NCBI GenBank assembly: GCA_021781935.1
Contig: JAJXVW010000012.1
Coordinates: 1 to 11,780, forward strand
Origin: a bacterium
GTDB taxonomy: Bacteria; Patescibacteriota; Minisyncoccia; Phycocordibacterales; Phycocordibacteraceae
Direction of reading: 5' to 3'
DNA: 11,780 bases
The translations under genes and the position numbers were made by a program. Positions 1 through 6,760 of this stretch are shown one piece after another. Every line of letters begins with the position of its first letter. Positions within the stretch are counted from its first letter, which is position 1. Under the pieces are notes generated by a model. It was not told the DNA's origin. It worked only from the letters and a program-made list of their open reading frames with translations, and did not search any database.

Positions 1-165
1 CAGCAGCGCGGCGCGACCTTGGGGGGAGCCTTCTGAGGCGATAACTTCGCGTCGACGTTCTACAAGCGCAGAGGCGCTGAGAAATTCCTATTCAACGCGA
101 CCATAGGGATCGCGGCACTCCTCGTGCTCATAGCGATACTGAACTTCCTTCTGGGAGGCGCATGA
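1..165 (+). pseudogene. secG: SecG preprotein translocase subunit, 3' end, interrupted by an in-frame TGA
   Basis: This is the C-terminal end of SecG, a small membrane subunit of the SecYEG protein-export channel; the 5' end lies outside the window. In one frame the reading before the TGA at 34-36 is QQRGATLGGAF, and after it GDNFASTFYKRRGAEKFLF followed by a hydrophobic helix and GGA. The QQRG.LGG.FGG loop and the RRGAEK(F/V)LF segment before the second membrane helix are typical of SecG. The TGA falls where relatives have glycine, so a single change from GGA would explain it. There is no frame change, and no ATG between the TGA and the end from which a useful product could restart. The final TGA overlaps the ATG of the next gene (ATGA). 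It could be a sequencing error, a true nonsense mutation, or a recoded codon; the first seems likeliest. Confidence 0.75.
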
Positions 166-1904
166 CCGATTCCCCCGTTCCGCACGAGCGCGCGACGCGC
201 TTGCGCAGCTGGCTCACCCGTAGCATACGCGTACGGGGACTCGACTCCGTGAGCCGGTCGATCCGCACGCTTTCAAGCGGCGACCGGCTCATCTTCTACG
301 TGCTGTCGGCGCTTCTGGCAGTCACGTCTATCGCGGGACTCTACGCGCTCGAGCAATCGCTTCTCGTCCGCGTCCCCGCCTACGGCGGATCTCTGGTCGA
401 GGGAGAGGTCGGGAGCCCGCGCTTCATCAACCCGCTTCTCGCGATCACCGATGCCGACCGCGATCTCGCGAAACTCACCTACGCAGGCCTCATGGGAGTA
501 AACGGGAACGGGGTGCTCGTGCCGGTGCTCGCTCAGAGTTATACCGTTTCGCCTGACGGAAAGACGTACACGTTCATTCTCAAGAAGAACGCCTCGTTCT
601 CCGACGGTACGCCAGTGACCGCCGAGGACGTCGTGTTCACGGTGGAGAAGGCGCAGGATCCCGGTCTTAAGTCACCCGAATACGCGAACTGGGCAGGAGT
701 GTCGGTCCGCGCGGTGAACAGCCGAACGGTCGTATTCACGCTCACGAAGCCCTACGCGCCGTTCCTTAGCGAGACGACGCTCGGCATACTGCCGGCGCAT
801 CTCTGGCAGAACATCTCGGATGAGGAATTCCCGTTCAGCAATCTCGAGACGAATCCCGTTGGTGCGGGACCGTTCAGGGTGACGAACGTGTCGCGCGATG
901 CATCGGGATTGATCACGGGCGTAACGGTATCGGAGAATCCGCACTACGTCCTCGGAAGGCCGTACCTTGCGGGCATCCGCTTCCAGTTCTACGAGGAGAC
1001 CGACCAGGTGGTAAACGCGCTCGCGAACGGTACCGTCGAGAGCGCGTACGGCGTTTCGAACGGCCCGGATACGCTTACCGCCCCGTACGCGAGAGTCTTC
1101 GGAATCTTCTTCAACCCGAACGACACGCAGGTATTCGCACAGCAACCGGTGCGTGAAGCGCTTTCGATCGCCATCGATCGCGAGAACATCGTGAAGAACG
1201 TCCTCGGCGGCTTCGCGACCGCCATCATGGGCCCCGTGCCTCCCGGCAGCAGCGTGAAGCAGGCGCCGGTCGCGAGTTCCACGGATCCGACGGCCGCGGC
1301 GGCACGCATCCTCGAGACCGCCGGCTGGCAGTACGACGGGAATGCGCGCGTATGGAAGAACGGTTCGAACACGCTCGACAGCATTACGATCCGCACGAGC
1401 AACGTTCCGGAATTGAAGAGCGTCGCATCGGCCGTACGAACGGACTGGGAGAAGCTCGGCATATCCGTGACTATCGAGCTCTATGAGCCGGGCGACCTTT
1501 CGCAGAACGTCATCCGGCCGCGCAAATACGGGGCGCTGCTTTACGGGATGGTGATCGGCCGCAACCAGGACCTGTACGCTTTCTGGGATTCGCAGGAACG
1601 GAACGACCCGGGTCTGAACATCGCCATGTACGCGAATAAGACCGTCGATGCGCTCCTTGAGGACGAGCGCAGCAACCCGGATCCCGCGGCGCGCGCCGCA
1701 GATCTCCAGAAGATCGAGGATACGATCGCGGCGGATTATCCGGCCGCCTTCATCTATGCGCCGGACTTCACGTACACGATCCCCGCGAGCCTCCAGGGCG
1801 TCGAGCTTCCGCAGATCACCACTCCCTCGGATCGGTTCGCGAACGTCGCGCATTGGTACCTGAAGACCGATGCCGTCTGGCCGTTTTTCGCCGCGTATCG
1901 ATAA
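162..1904 (+). CDS. Membrane-anchored extracellular solute-binding protein, family 5 (peptide/nickel type)
   Basis: Family-5 periplasmic-type binding proteins capture oligopeptides or similar solutes for ABC importers. The protein has 580 residues. A basic N-terminal cytoplasmic tail (about 1-42) is followed by one membrane helix (about 43-63), and the rest lies outside. There is no lipobox cysteine, so anchoring is by the helix. Family signatures are the SPRFINPLL stretch near 85-93, FSDGTPVTAEDVVFT at 146-160, and VREALSIAIDRENIV in the second half. The start is well supported: a GGGAGG ribosome binding site lies at 153-158 and the ATG overlaps the secG stop, so the two are translationally coupled. 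No permease or ATPase gene is present in the window, so the partner transporter is unknown, and a role other than import is possible. The stop is TAA. A weak hairpin and a run of six T at 1924-1929 follow, which may end the transcript. Confidence 0.9.
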   Translation: MTDSPVPHERATRLRSWLTRSIRVRGLDSVSRSIRTLSSGDRLIFYVLSALLAVTSIAGLYALEQSLLVRVPAYGGSLVEGEVGSPRFINPLLAITDADRDLAKLTYAGLMGVNGNGVLVPVLAQSYTVSPDGKTYTFILKKNASFSDGTPVTAEDVVFTVEKAQDPGLKSPEYANWAGVSVRAVNSRTVVFTLTKPYAPFLSETTLGILPAHLWQNISDEEFPFSNLETNPVGAGPFRVTNVSRDASGLITGVTVSENPHYVLGRPYLAGIRFQFYEETDQVVNALANGTVESAYGVSNGPDTLTAPYARVFGIFFNPNDTQVFAQQPVREALSIAIDRENIVKNVLGGFATAIMGPVPPGSSVKQAPVASSTDPTAAAARILETAGWQYDGNARVWKNGSNTLDSITIRTSNVPELKSVASAVRTDWEKLGISVTIELYEPGDLSQNVIRPRKYGALLYGMVIGRNQDLYAFWDSQERNDPGLNIAMYANKTVDALLEDERSNPDPAARAADLQKIEDTIAADYPAAFIYAPDFTYTIPASLQGVELPQITTPSDRFANVAHWYLKTDAVWPFFAAYR

Positions 1905-1952
1905 GCGCAGTGCTGCCGTTCAATTTTTTCGTACGGGTTTCAGTTCGCACAG

Positions 1953-1958
1953 TATTAT
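1953..1958 (+). promoter_or_regulatory. Possible -10 box for the RNase J gene
   Basis: TATTAT lies about 35 nt before the RNase J ATG, in the 89-nt gap after the solute-binding protein gene. I could not find a convincing -35 box at the usual distance. If real, this gene has a longer leader than the others in the window. Confidence 0.3.
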
Positions 1959-1993
1959 TCGATTGCAAGCCCGCTAGTTAACCAGAGTCAACC

Positions 1994-3868
1994 ATGAATC
2001 AAGCACCAGCACCGGCTCCCGCGCCATCGCATGAGCCGAGAAACGCCGAACGCCCGCCGCGGACCCGCGGTCGCGGCGGGCGCAGTCGCGGCAGCCGTCC
2101 GGGAGGCGCGAGCCGGCGCATCCAGCGGATGCTCCGCCGGCCGACGGCGATGCCGCGCACCGGCCCGAAGCCGGCCGAATACTATCCGGAAGCGCCTGCC
2201 CCGGGAACCGTGCGCATCATTCCGCTCGGCGGAGCCGAAGAGGTTGGGCGCAATATGTGCGCCGTGGAAGCCAACGGCGACATTCTCGTCTTCGATGCCG
2301 GCTTCCAATTCGTCTCCGAAGACGGCTCGCAGGGCGTCGATTACCTCCTCCCGAACACGAAATACCTCGAGAAGAACCAGGATCGCGTGCGCGCGGTCAT
2401 CATCACCCACGGCCACCTCGATCACATCGGCGGGATACCGTTCACTCTTCCCCGTTTCGGTACGCCGCCTATCTACACGCAGGAGCTCACCGGCGTCATG
2501 ATCAAGAAACGCCAGGAGGAGTACCCGGATGTCCCCGCTCCCGAAGTCCGCACCGTGAAGGTGGGCGATTCCGTGACGATCGGCAGTACGAAAGTCAAAT
2601 TCTTCCCGGTCACCCACTCCATTCCCGACTCGATGGGCTGCTCAATCACCACCCCGCAAGGTCAGGTGGTGATCTCAGGCGACCTGAAGCTCGACCACGA
2701 TGACGGTACGCCGTCGGCACGCGAGCAGAAGACCTGGGGCGATCTCGGCAAGGACGACAACCTGTTCTTCATCGCCGACTCGACGAACGCGGAGAAGGAC
2801 GGCTTCTCGATTCCCGAGAAGCGCGTCCACCAGACGCTCGAAGACATCATAAAGACCGTATCGGGACGTCTCATCATCGGTACGTTCGCCTCTCAGTTCG
2901 AACGCATGGTGGCGATCATCAATGCCGCCGAGAAACTCGGCAAGAAGGTCGTTACGGAAGGACGCTCGATACGGAACAATCTCGAGATAGCCGAGAAGAC
3001 CGGGCTCCTCAAGGTGCAGAAAGGTACGATCATCACGGCTCAGGACATCAAGGATTATCCGCCCGACAAGCTTGTCATCCTTTCGACCGGCGCCCAGGGC
3101 GAGGAATTCGCAGCGCTCATGCGCATCGCGACCGGCCAGCATAAGTTCATCACGCTTTCGGAGCGCGACACCATCGTGCTCTCTTCGTCGGTCATCCCCG
3201 GCAATGAGATAAACGTGCAGAAGCTCAAAGACAATCTCTACCGGCATAACGTGACCCTGATTCACTACCGCTCCTCCGACGTGCACTCGACCGGCCACGG
3301 GAACACGGGTGAGCTCGTCTGGATGAACCAGATGGTCCATGCGAAATACTTCATGCCGTACTACGGGTACCGTTCGATGACCACCTGCCACGCGCGCGCG
3401 GTCGAACAGGCCGGGCGTCCGAAGGACACCATCATCATCCCGGATAACGGCCTCGTGATCGATATCGTCGACGGCAAGCTCGACATTCACAAGCAGAAGG
3501 TCCCGTCGGCCGCGCTCGTCGTGGACGGGTTCACGATCGGCGACATGCAGGAGGTGGTCATCCGCGACCGGCAGGCGCTCGCGAAGGACGGCATGTTCGT
3601 GATCATCGCGACGGTGAACCTGAAGACCGGAAAGCTCCGGAAGAGTCCGGACATCATCAGCCGCGGATTCGTATATCTGCGGGAGAATCAGGACATGCTG
3701 AACCAGGCGCGCCTTCTCATAAAGAAGACCATCGAGGACAGCACGAAGGGAATGAACCCCGTAGACCTCGATTACGTGAAAAACAACCTGACCGACGTCA
3801 TGGCAGGATTCCTCTTCACGCGCACCAACAAAGCCCCGATGGTCATCCCGGTACTGATCGGCATGTAG
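1994..3868 (+). CDS. rnj: Ribonuclease J (metallo-beta-lactamase/beta-CASP RNase) with a basic N-terminal extension
   Basis: RNase J degrades and processes RNA in the cytoplasm as a 5'-to-3' exonuclease and endonuclease, using two zinc ions. The protein has 624 residues, against about 555 for the usual enzyme. The extra length is a disordered N-terminal tail: Pro/Ala repeats at 3-11, then an Arg/Gly-rich stretch at about 20-50. The catalytic part begins near residue 71. Visible motifs are HGHLDH at 139-144, the histidine in VTHSIPDS (H208), SGDLKLDH with D230, TGAQGE at 365-370, VIPGNE at 400-405 and HSTGHG at 431-436. The family's PVHGE motif, whose His is a zinc ligand, reads PYYGY at 455-459, with Tyr457 in place of the His. 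The C-terminal domain is complete. No strong ribosome binding site precedes the ATG. The stop is TAG. Confidence 0.95.
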   Translation: MNQAPAPAPAPSHEPRNAERPPRTRGRGGRSRGSRPGGASRRIQRMLRRPTAMPRTGPKPAEYYPEAPAPGTVRIIPLGGAEEVGRNMCAVEANGDILVFDAGFQFVSEDGSQGVDYLLPNTKYLEKNQDRVRAVIITHGHLDHIGGIPFTLPRFGTPPIYTQELTGVMIKKRQEEYPDVPAPEVRTVKVGDSVTIGSTKVKFFPVTHSIPDSMGCSITTPQGQVVISGDLKLDHDDGTPSAREQKTWGDLGKDDNLFFIADSTNAEKDGFSIPEKRVHQTLEDIIKTVSGRLIIGTFASQFERMVAIINAAEKLGKKVVTEGRSIRNNLEIAEKTGLLKVQKGTIITAQDIKDYPPDKLVILSTGAQGEEFAALMRIATGQHKFITLSERDTIVLSSSVIPGNEINVQKLKDNLYRHNVTLIHYRSSDVHSTGHGNTGELVWMNQMVHAKYFMPYYGYRSMTTCHARAVEQAGRPKDTIIIPDNGLVIDIVDGKLDIHKQKVPSAALVVDGFTIGDMQEVVIRDRQALAKDGMFVIIATVNLKTGKLRKSPDIISRGFVYLRENQDMLNQARLLIKKTIEDSTKGMNPVDLDYVKNNLTDVMAGFLFTRTNKAPMVIPVLIGM

Positions 3869-3882
3869 GAGCGTTCAATACC

Positions 3883-3900
3883 GCCGTGCTCACGCACGGC
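3883..3900 (+). other. Small hairpin after the RNase J gene
   Basis: GCCGTGC at 3883-3889 pairs perfectly with GCACGGC at 3894-3900 around a TCAC loop. It starts 14 nt after the RNase J stop and has no T run of its own. It may protect the 3' end or act together with the stronger hairpin downstream. Confidence 0.5.
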
Positions 3901-3924
3901 GCGGCGCTTCATCGGAGCGCGAGC

Positions 3925-3954
3925 AAGGCGGCGGGACAACGGTCCCGCCGCCTT
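3925..3954 (+). terminator. Probable intrinsic terminator after RNase J
   Basis: A perfect 13-bp stem (AAGGCGGCGGGAC at 3925-3937 with GTCCCGCCGCCTT at 3942-3954) closes a 4-nt AACG loop. It lies 57 nt past the RNase J stop and about 70 nt before the MFS promoter. The T run is poor (TT then CATCC), so termination by hairpin strength is inferred. The stem could act in either direction. Confidence 0.6.
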
Positions 3955-4017
3955 CATCCGAAAAGCAGCGATCGCGTCGCGTCGATACGGGGATATATCC
4001 GCCGGTTTCGTATGCCT

Positions 4018-4029
4018 TTGTGCTACCCT
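4018..4029 (+). promoter_or_regulatory. Extended -10 promoter of the MFS gene
   Basis: TGTGCTACCCT carries a TG one base before the -10-like hexamer TACCCT (4024-4029). The hexamer ends 9 nt before the ATG at 4039, so the predicted transcript start is within about two bases of the start codon. There is no good -35 box, as is usual for extended -10 promoters. Confidence 0.45.
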
Positions 4030-4038
4030 ACCGAATGC

Positions 4039-5211
4039 ATGAGACGTATCCTGTGGATTGCGCTCGCGAACGCTGCCGGCGCGCTTCAGTACTATCTGGT
4101 CGGATACGTCGCAAGTTCGTTCATTCAGCAGTATCTCTCGAATACGGCTAACGGGATGATTTTCAGCGCCGCAGCGCTGCTTATGATGGGCGGTTTTCTC
4201 GTGGCGCCGTTCGTATTCCAGCGCATTTCCGTGAGACGCGCCGGCGTGCTGCTCTCTCTCGCCGACATTGCCGCGCTGTTTGCGCTTTCTTTCAAGCTCC
4301 CATCCTTTGCCGCCATCATACTCATAACCATCCAGATGGCGCTCGCGCCGTTAATCTGGTACACGCTCGACCTCTTTCTCGAGAACGCGACGCTCGACGA
4401 GGGCCGGACGGGGCACATGCGCGGCCTCTTTCTTACGTCGGGGAATGTGGCCCTCGTCGCCGCGCCGGTTCTTATCGGATTCGTGCTCGGCACGACAAAC
4501 GCCTACGGGCGCATCTTTTTCGCCGCCGCGATCTCGATGCTCGTCTTCGTCGGGATTCTCGTGACGCGGCAGCGGTTTCTCGCGGATGAGAAGATAATTG
4601 ATCCGGGTTCGCTCTGGCAGACGCTGATACGGCTTCTTCGAAATCCCGAGATACGTTCCGTGCTCATCGCCAACACGCTCTTGCAATCGTTCTATATCTG
4701 GGCGCCCGTCTACGTTCCGCTCTACCTGCACGCGGAACTCGGGATACCCTGGAGCGCCCTCGGCCCCATTTTCGCGCTCATGCTGCTGCCCTTTCTCCTC
4801 ATCGAACTCCCTATGGGATTCCTCGAAGATAAGTTCCGGGGTGCGCGCGCCGTCATGGCTACCGGTTTCGCGATTACCGGCGCTTCGCTCGCTTCGTTCG
4901 CGTTCATAACGGCTTCCACGTCTCTCGCGGTGATTGCGACGGTTCTCATCTTCACGCGGATAGGAGCGGCGCTCATCGAGATAACCGCCGAGACGAGCTT
5001 CTTCCGGGACGTCGGCGGCCAGGACGCCGAAAGCGTCTCGTTCTTCCGCATGACGCGTCCTTTGGGCATGCTTATCGGGCCTATCTTCGGAAGTTTCTTC
5101 CTCCTTTTCGTAACGCTTCAGGCGGTATTCATCCCGCTCGGCATCCTCTGCTTCTTCGGTATCCCGTTCGCACTGCGGATAAAGGACGGCGCTCAGCGCG
5201 CGAGCGCGTAG
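4039..5211 (+). CDS. MFS transporter, 12 membrane helices
   Basis: This is a major facilitator superfamily transporter of the inner membrane; the substrate cannot be read from the sequence. It has 390 residues, mostly hydrophobic helices in two halves of about six. The halves are separated by a polar loop near 180-205 (LVTRQRFLADEKIIDPG). Basic residues follow helix 2 (QRISVRRAG), as in the MFS loop between helices 2 and 3, and the second half has the matching loop EDKFRGARA. The frame is open back to a GTG at 3886, but that stretch contains the two hairpins and is not hydrophobic. The ATG at 4039 opens directly into a first helix and sits just past a -10 box, so it was chosen. The last 19 nt overlap the 3' end of the convergent mutY-like gene. 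Confidence 0.85.
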   Translation: MRRILWIALANAAGALQYYLVGYVASSFIQQYLSNTANGMIFSAAALLMMGGFLVAPFVFQRISVRRAGVLLSLADIAALFALSFKLPSFAAIILITIQMALAPLIWYTLDLFLENATLDEGRTGHMRGLFLTSGNVALVAAPVLIGFVLGTTNAYGRIFFAAAISMLVFVGILVTRQRFLADEKIIDPGSLWQTLIRLLRNPEIRSVLIANTLLQSFYIWAPVYVPLYLHAELGIPWSALGPIFALMLLPFLLIELPMGFLEDKFRGARAVMATGFAITGASLASFAFITASTSLAVIATVLIFTRIGAALIEITAETSFFRDVGGQDAESVSFFRMTRPLGMLIGPIFGSFFLLFVTLQAVFIPLGILCFFGIPFALRIKDGAQRASA

Positions 5212-5993
5212 CCATCGCGCGTCGTACGGATGAGTTCCTCGGCGCACAATGCCGATAGCGCGCTCGACATCTGTGCCGTACGTCCGTCGCCGAGCAATCC
5301 GAGCAAGCGCCGCTTTCCCGCGGCACGCTTCGCCAACTCCTTAAGGATCGCACCGCGCGCCTCGCGCATCGAACCCGGGAACGCGGACGGCTTGGCATAC
5401 TGCGCGCGTTTTGAGTTCAACCTCACGCCGGAGCGCTTCAGGAACGCGCCATAATCCATAAGGGCATAGTTCCACTCGCGCGGCTTCCCCTTCGGCAGGC
5501 ATGCGGCAAGCACCTTCTCAACCTCGGCATCGGAGACCGTTCGTTTATGCGAAAAGAAGTGGTACATCACTGCGGTGCGGATATTGGTCTCGATGAACAC
5601 GGATTCTTCCCCGTAAGCGAACGCGGCAACGGCGCGCGCGGTATACGGCCCGACGCCTGGCAACCGCTGCAGCTCCGCTGCCGTTCCCGGCATGCCGGCC
5701 TTCGCGATCTCTTTCCCAGCTTGATGGAGCATCTTCGCTCGGCGGTTGTAGCCGAGCCCTTGCCATGCTTTCAAGACTTCTGAAAGCGGCGCGGCGGCAA
5801 GCCGCCGCGCCGTCGGGAACTGTCTTAGGAACGCTCCGTAGAACGGCTTGACCCGCTCGACCTGCGTCTGCTGCAGCATCACCTCGGAAACGAGGATGCG
5901 GTACGGATCACGGGTCTTCCGCCACGGGAGATCGTGCCGCCCGTGCGCGCGGTAGTGAGCCCAAACGATGCGTCTAAAGCTCGTATATGACAT
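5193..5993 (-). CDS. mutY: MutY-like HhH-GPD DNA glycosylase lacking the iron-sulfur cluster and the C-terminal domain
   Basis: MutY removes adenine mispaired with 8-oxoguanine in base excision repair. This protein has 266 residues, against about 350 in E. coli. Family features are DLPWR at 21-25, SEVMLQQTQV at 36-45 with catalytic Glu37, AWQGLGYNRRAK at 76-87, the helix-hairpin-helix LPGVGPYTAR at 111-120, and NYALMDYGAF at 175-184. Three things differ. The catalytic Asp of the GPD segment aligns with Glu135 (FIETNIR). The four cluster cysteines that normally follow ALMDLGA are absent, the only cysteines being 165 and 250. The C-terminal MutT-like 8-oxoG reading domain is replaced by about 55 unrelated residues. 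The start has a good site (GGAGAGGAAGG) just before the ATG and overlaps the HAD gene by 20 nt, so the two are one operon. A longer frame to 6275 only shadows the HAD gene. Altered specificity is possible. Confidence 0.88.
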   Translation of the reverse strand: MSYTSFRRIVWAHYRAHGRHDLPWRKTRDPYRILVSEVMLQQTQVERVKPFYGAFLRQFPTARRLAAAPLSEVLKAWQGLGYNRRAKMLHQAGKEIAKAGMPGTAAELQRLPGVGPYTARAVAAFAYGEESVFIETNIRTAVMYHFFSHKRTVSDAEVEKVLAACLPKGKPREWNYALMDYGAFLKRSGVRLNSKRAQYAKPSAFPGSMREARGAILKELAKRAAGKRRLLGLLGDGRTAQMSSALSALCAEELIRTTRDGYALAR

Positions 5994-6663
5994 CCTTCCT
6001 CTCCACGACGACGTTCCAACCGCGGCGCTTCGCATGCTCGTAGAGCTTCCGGTTCGGATTGAACGCGATCGGCGTCGCCGCCATCTCGAGCATCGGGATG
6101 TCGCTCTCGGTATCACCCACGGCGATCGAATCGCCGAGCGCGAGATTCTCCTTGCGGATGGCACGCTGAAGCACCGCCGCCTTGTTGAAAATGAGGTCCC
6201 TATCTTCAATCTCGCCGGTGAAGTTTCCCGACGGGCCGCTCGCATAAAACGTCCCGTACACCTTATCGAAACCATGCTCGTACCCGAAACCGTCCACGAT
6301 GAATCGCGGAGAGTGCGAGATGCCCAAAATGAAGAACCCTCGATCCTTGAGTTCCTTGATGCGGTCGCGCGTGTAGCGATACACGCGATTACGCTTCTCT
6401 TCTATGACCTCCCCGGCCAGATTCGCGACTTCTTCATACGGAGCTCCCTTCAGCTGCGCACCGAATACTTCAACGACCTTGCCGATATACGCCTCGTACG
6501 CGCCCTGCCGATCGAGCCAGCGGCGCTCTTCCTCCGCATAGGCCGTACGCGCCTCTTTCGGAAAGATCTCCCGTTCGATGAGCCGTTCGACAAGCTCGAT
6601 TAAGAGCGACGAACGGAACACGGTCCCGTCTATGTCGAACACCGCGAGCGGCCGCTTCTCCAT
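5974..6663 (-). CDS. HAD-superfamily hydrolase, subfamily IB (SerB-like phosphatase)
   Basis: HAD phosphatases remove phosphate from small metabolites through an aspartyl-phosphate intermediate. The protein has 229 residues and is probably cytoplasmic. All four motifs are present: DIDGT at 10-14 (nucleophile Asp10, acid/base Asp12), GISHS at 114-118 giving the motif II serine, Lys161, and GDTESD at 183-188 for magnesium binding. A long helical cap lies between motifs I and II (about 20-105), as in subfamily IB (SerB and related phosphatases). The substrate is not readable. It is first in an operon with the mutY-like gene, which starts inside its last 20 nt. No Shine-Dalgarno fits the ATG, but a -10 box ends 6 nt before it, so a leaderless transcript is likely. 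A link between this phosphatase and DNA repair is suggested only by position. Confidence 0.9.
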   Translation of the reverse strand: MEKRPLAVFDIDGTVFRSSLLIELVERLIEREIFPKEARTAYAEEERRWLDRQGAYEAYIGKVVEVFGAQLKGAPYEEVANLAGEVIEEKRNRVYRYTRDRIKELKDRGFFILGISHSPRFIVDGFGYEHGFDKVYGTFYASGPSGNFTGEIEDRDLIFNKAAVLQRAIRKENLALGDSIAVGDTESDIPMLEMAATPIAFNPNRKLYEHAKRRGWNVVVERKDVIYEL

Positions 6664-6669
6664 GCCCCT

Positions 6670-6675
6670 ATGGTA
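6670..6675 (-). promoter_or_regulatory. -10 box of the HAD-mutY operon
   Basis: On the minus strand TACCAT is followed by AGGGGC and then the ATG at 6663, a gap of only 6 nt. At a 17-nt distance upstream stands TTTTTC, a poor -35. Transcription would start at or next to the start codon. Confidence 0.4.
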
Positions 6676-6760
6676 CCGCTTCCGGCCGTCGCGAAAAAGA
6701 AGCGCTGAATGACTCTTCGTGCCGATGCGAGACTCGGCCCCGCCAGGTCGGCCTATCCGG

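Noticed and set aside
672..1853. Long open frame on the minus strand, 393 residues
   Set aside because: It lies wholly inside the solute-binding protein gene. Its product is dominated by Arg, Val, Glu and Asp, as expected for the antisense of GC-rich coding DNA, with no family motif.
3886..4038. GTG start for the MFS gene at 3886
   Set aside because: It would translate through the terminator hairpin and the promoter. The extra 51 residues are polar and basic, and the membrane protein starts naturally at 4039.
5994..6275. N-terminal extension of the mutY-like protein to an ATG at 6275
   Set aside because: It overlaps the HAD gene in another frame, and the product is Arg/Ser-rich without motifs. 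The ATG at 5993 has a good ribosome binding site and gives a normal MutY start.
5968..6603. + strand open frame of 211 residues opposite the HAD gene
   Set aside because: The minus strand carries all four HAD motifs in this stretch, while the + frame has no recognisable domain or promoter.
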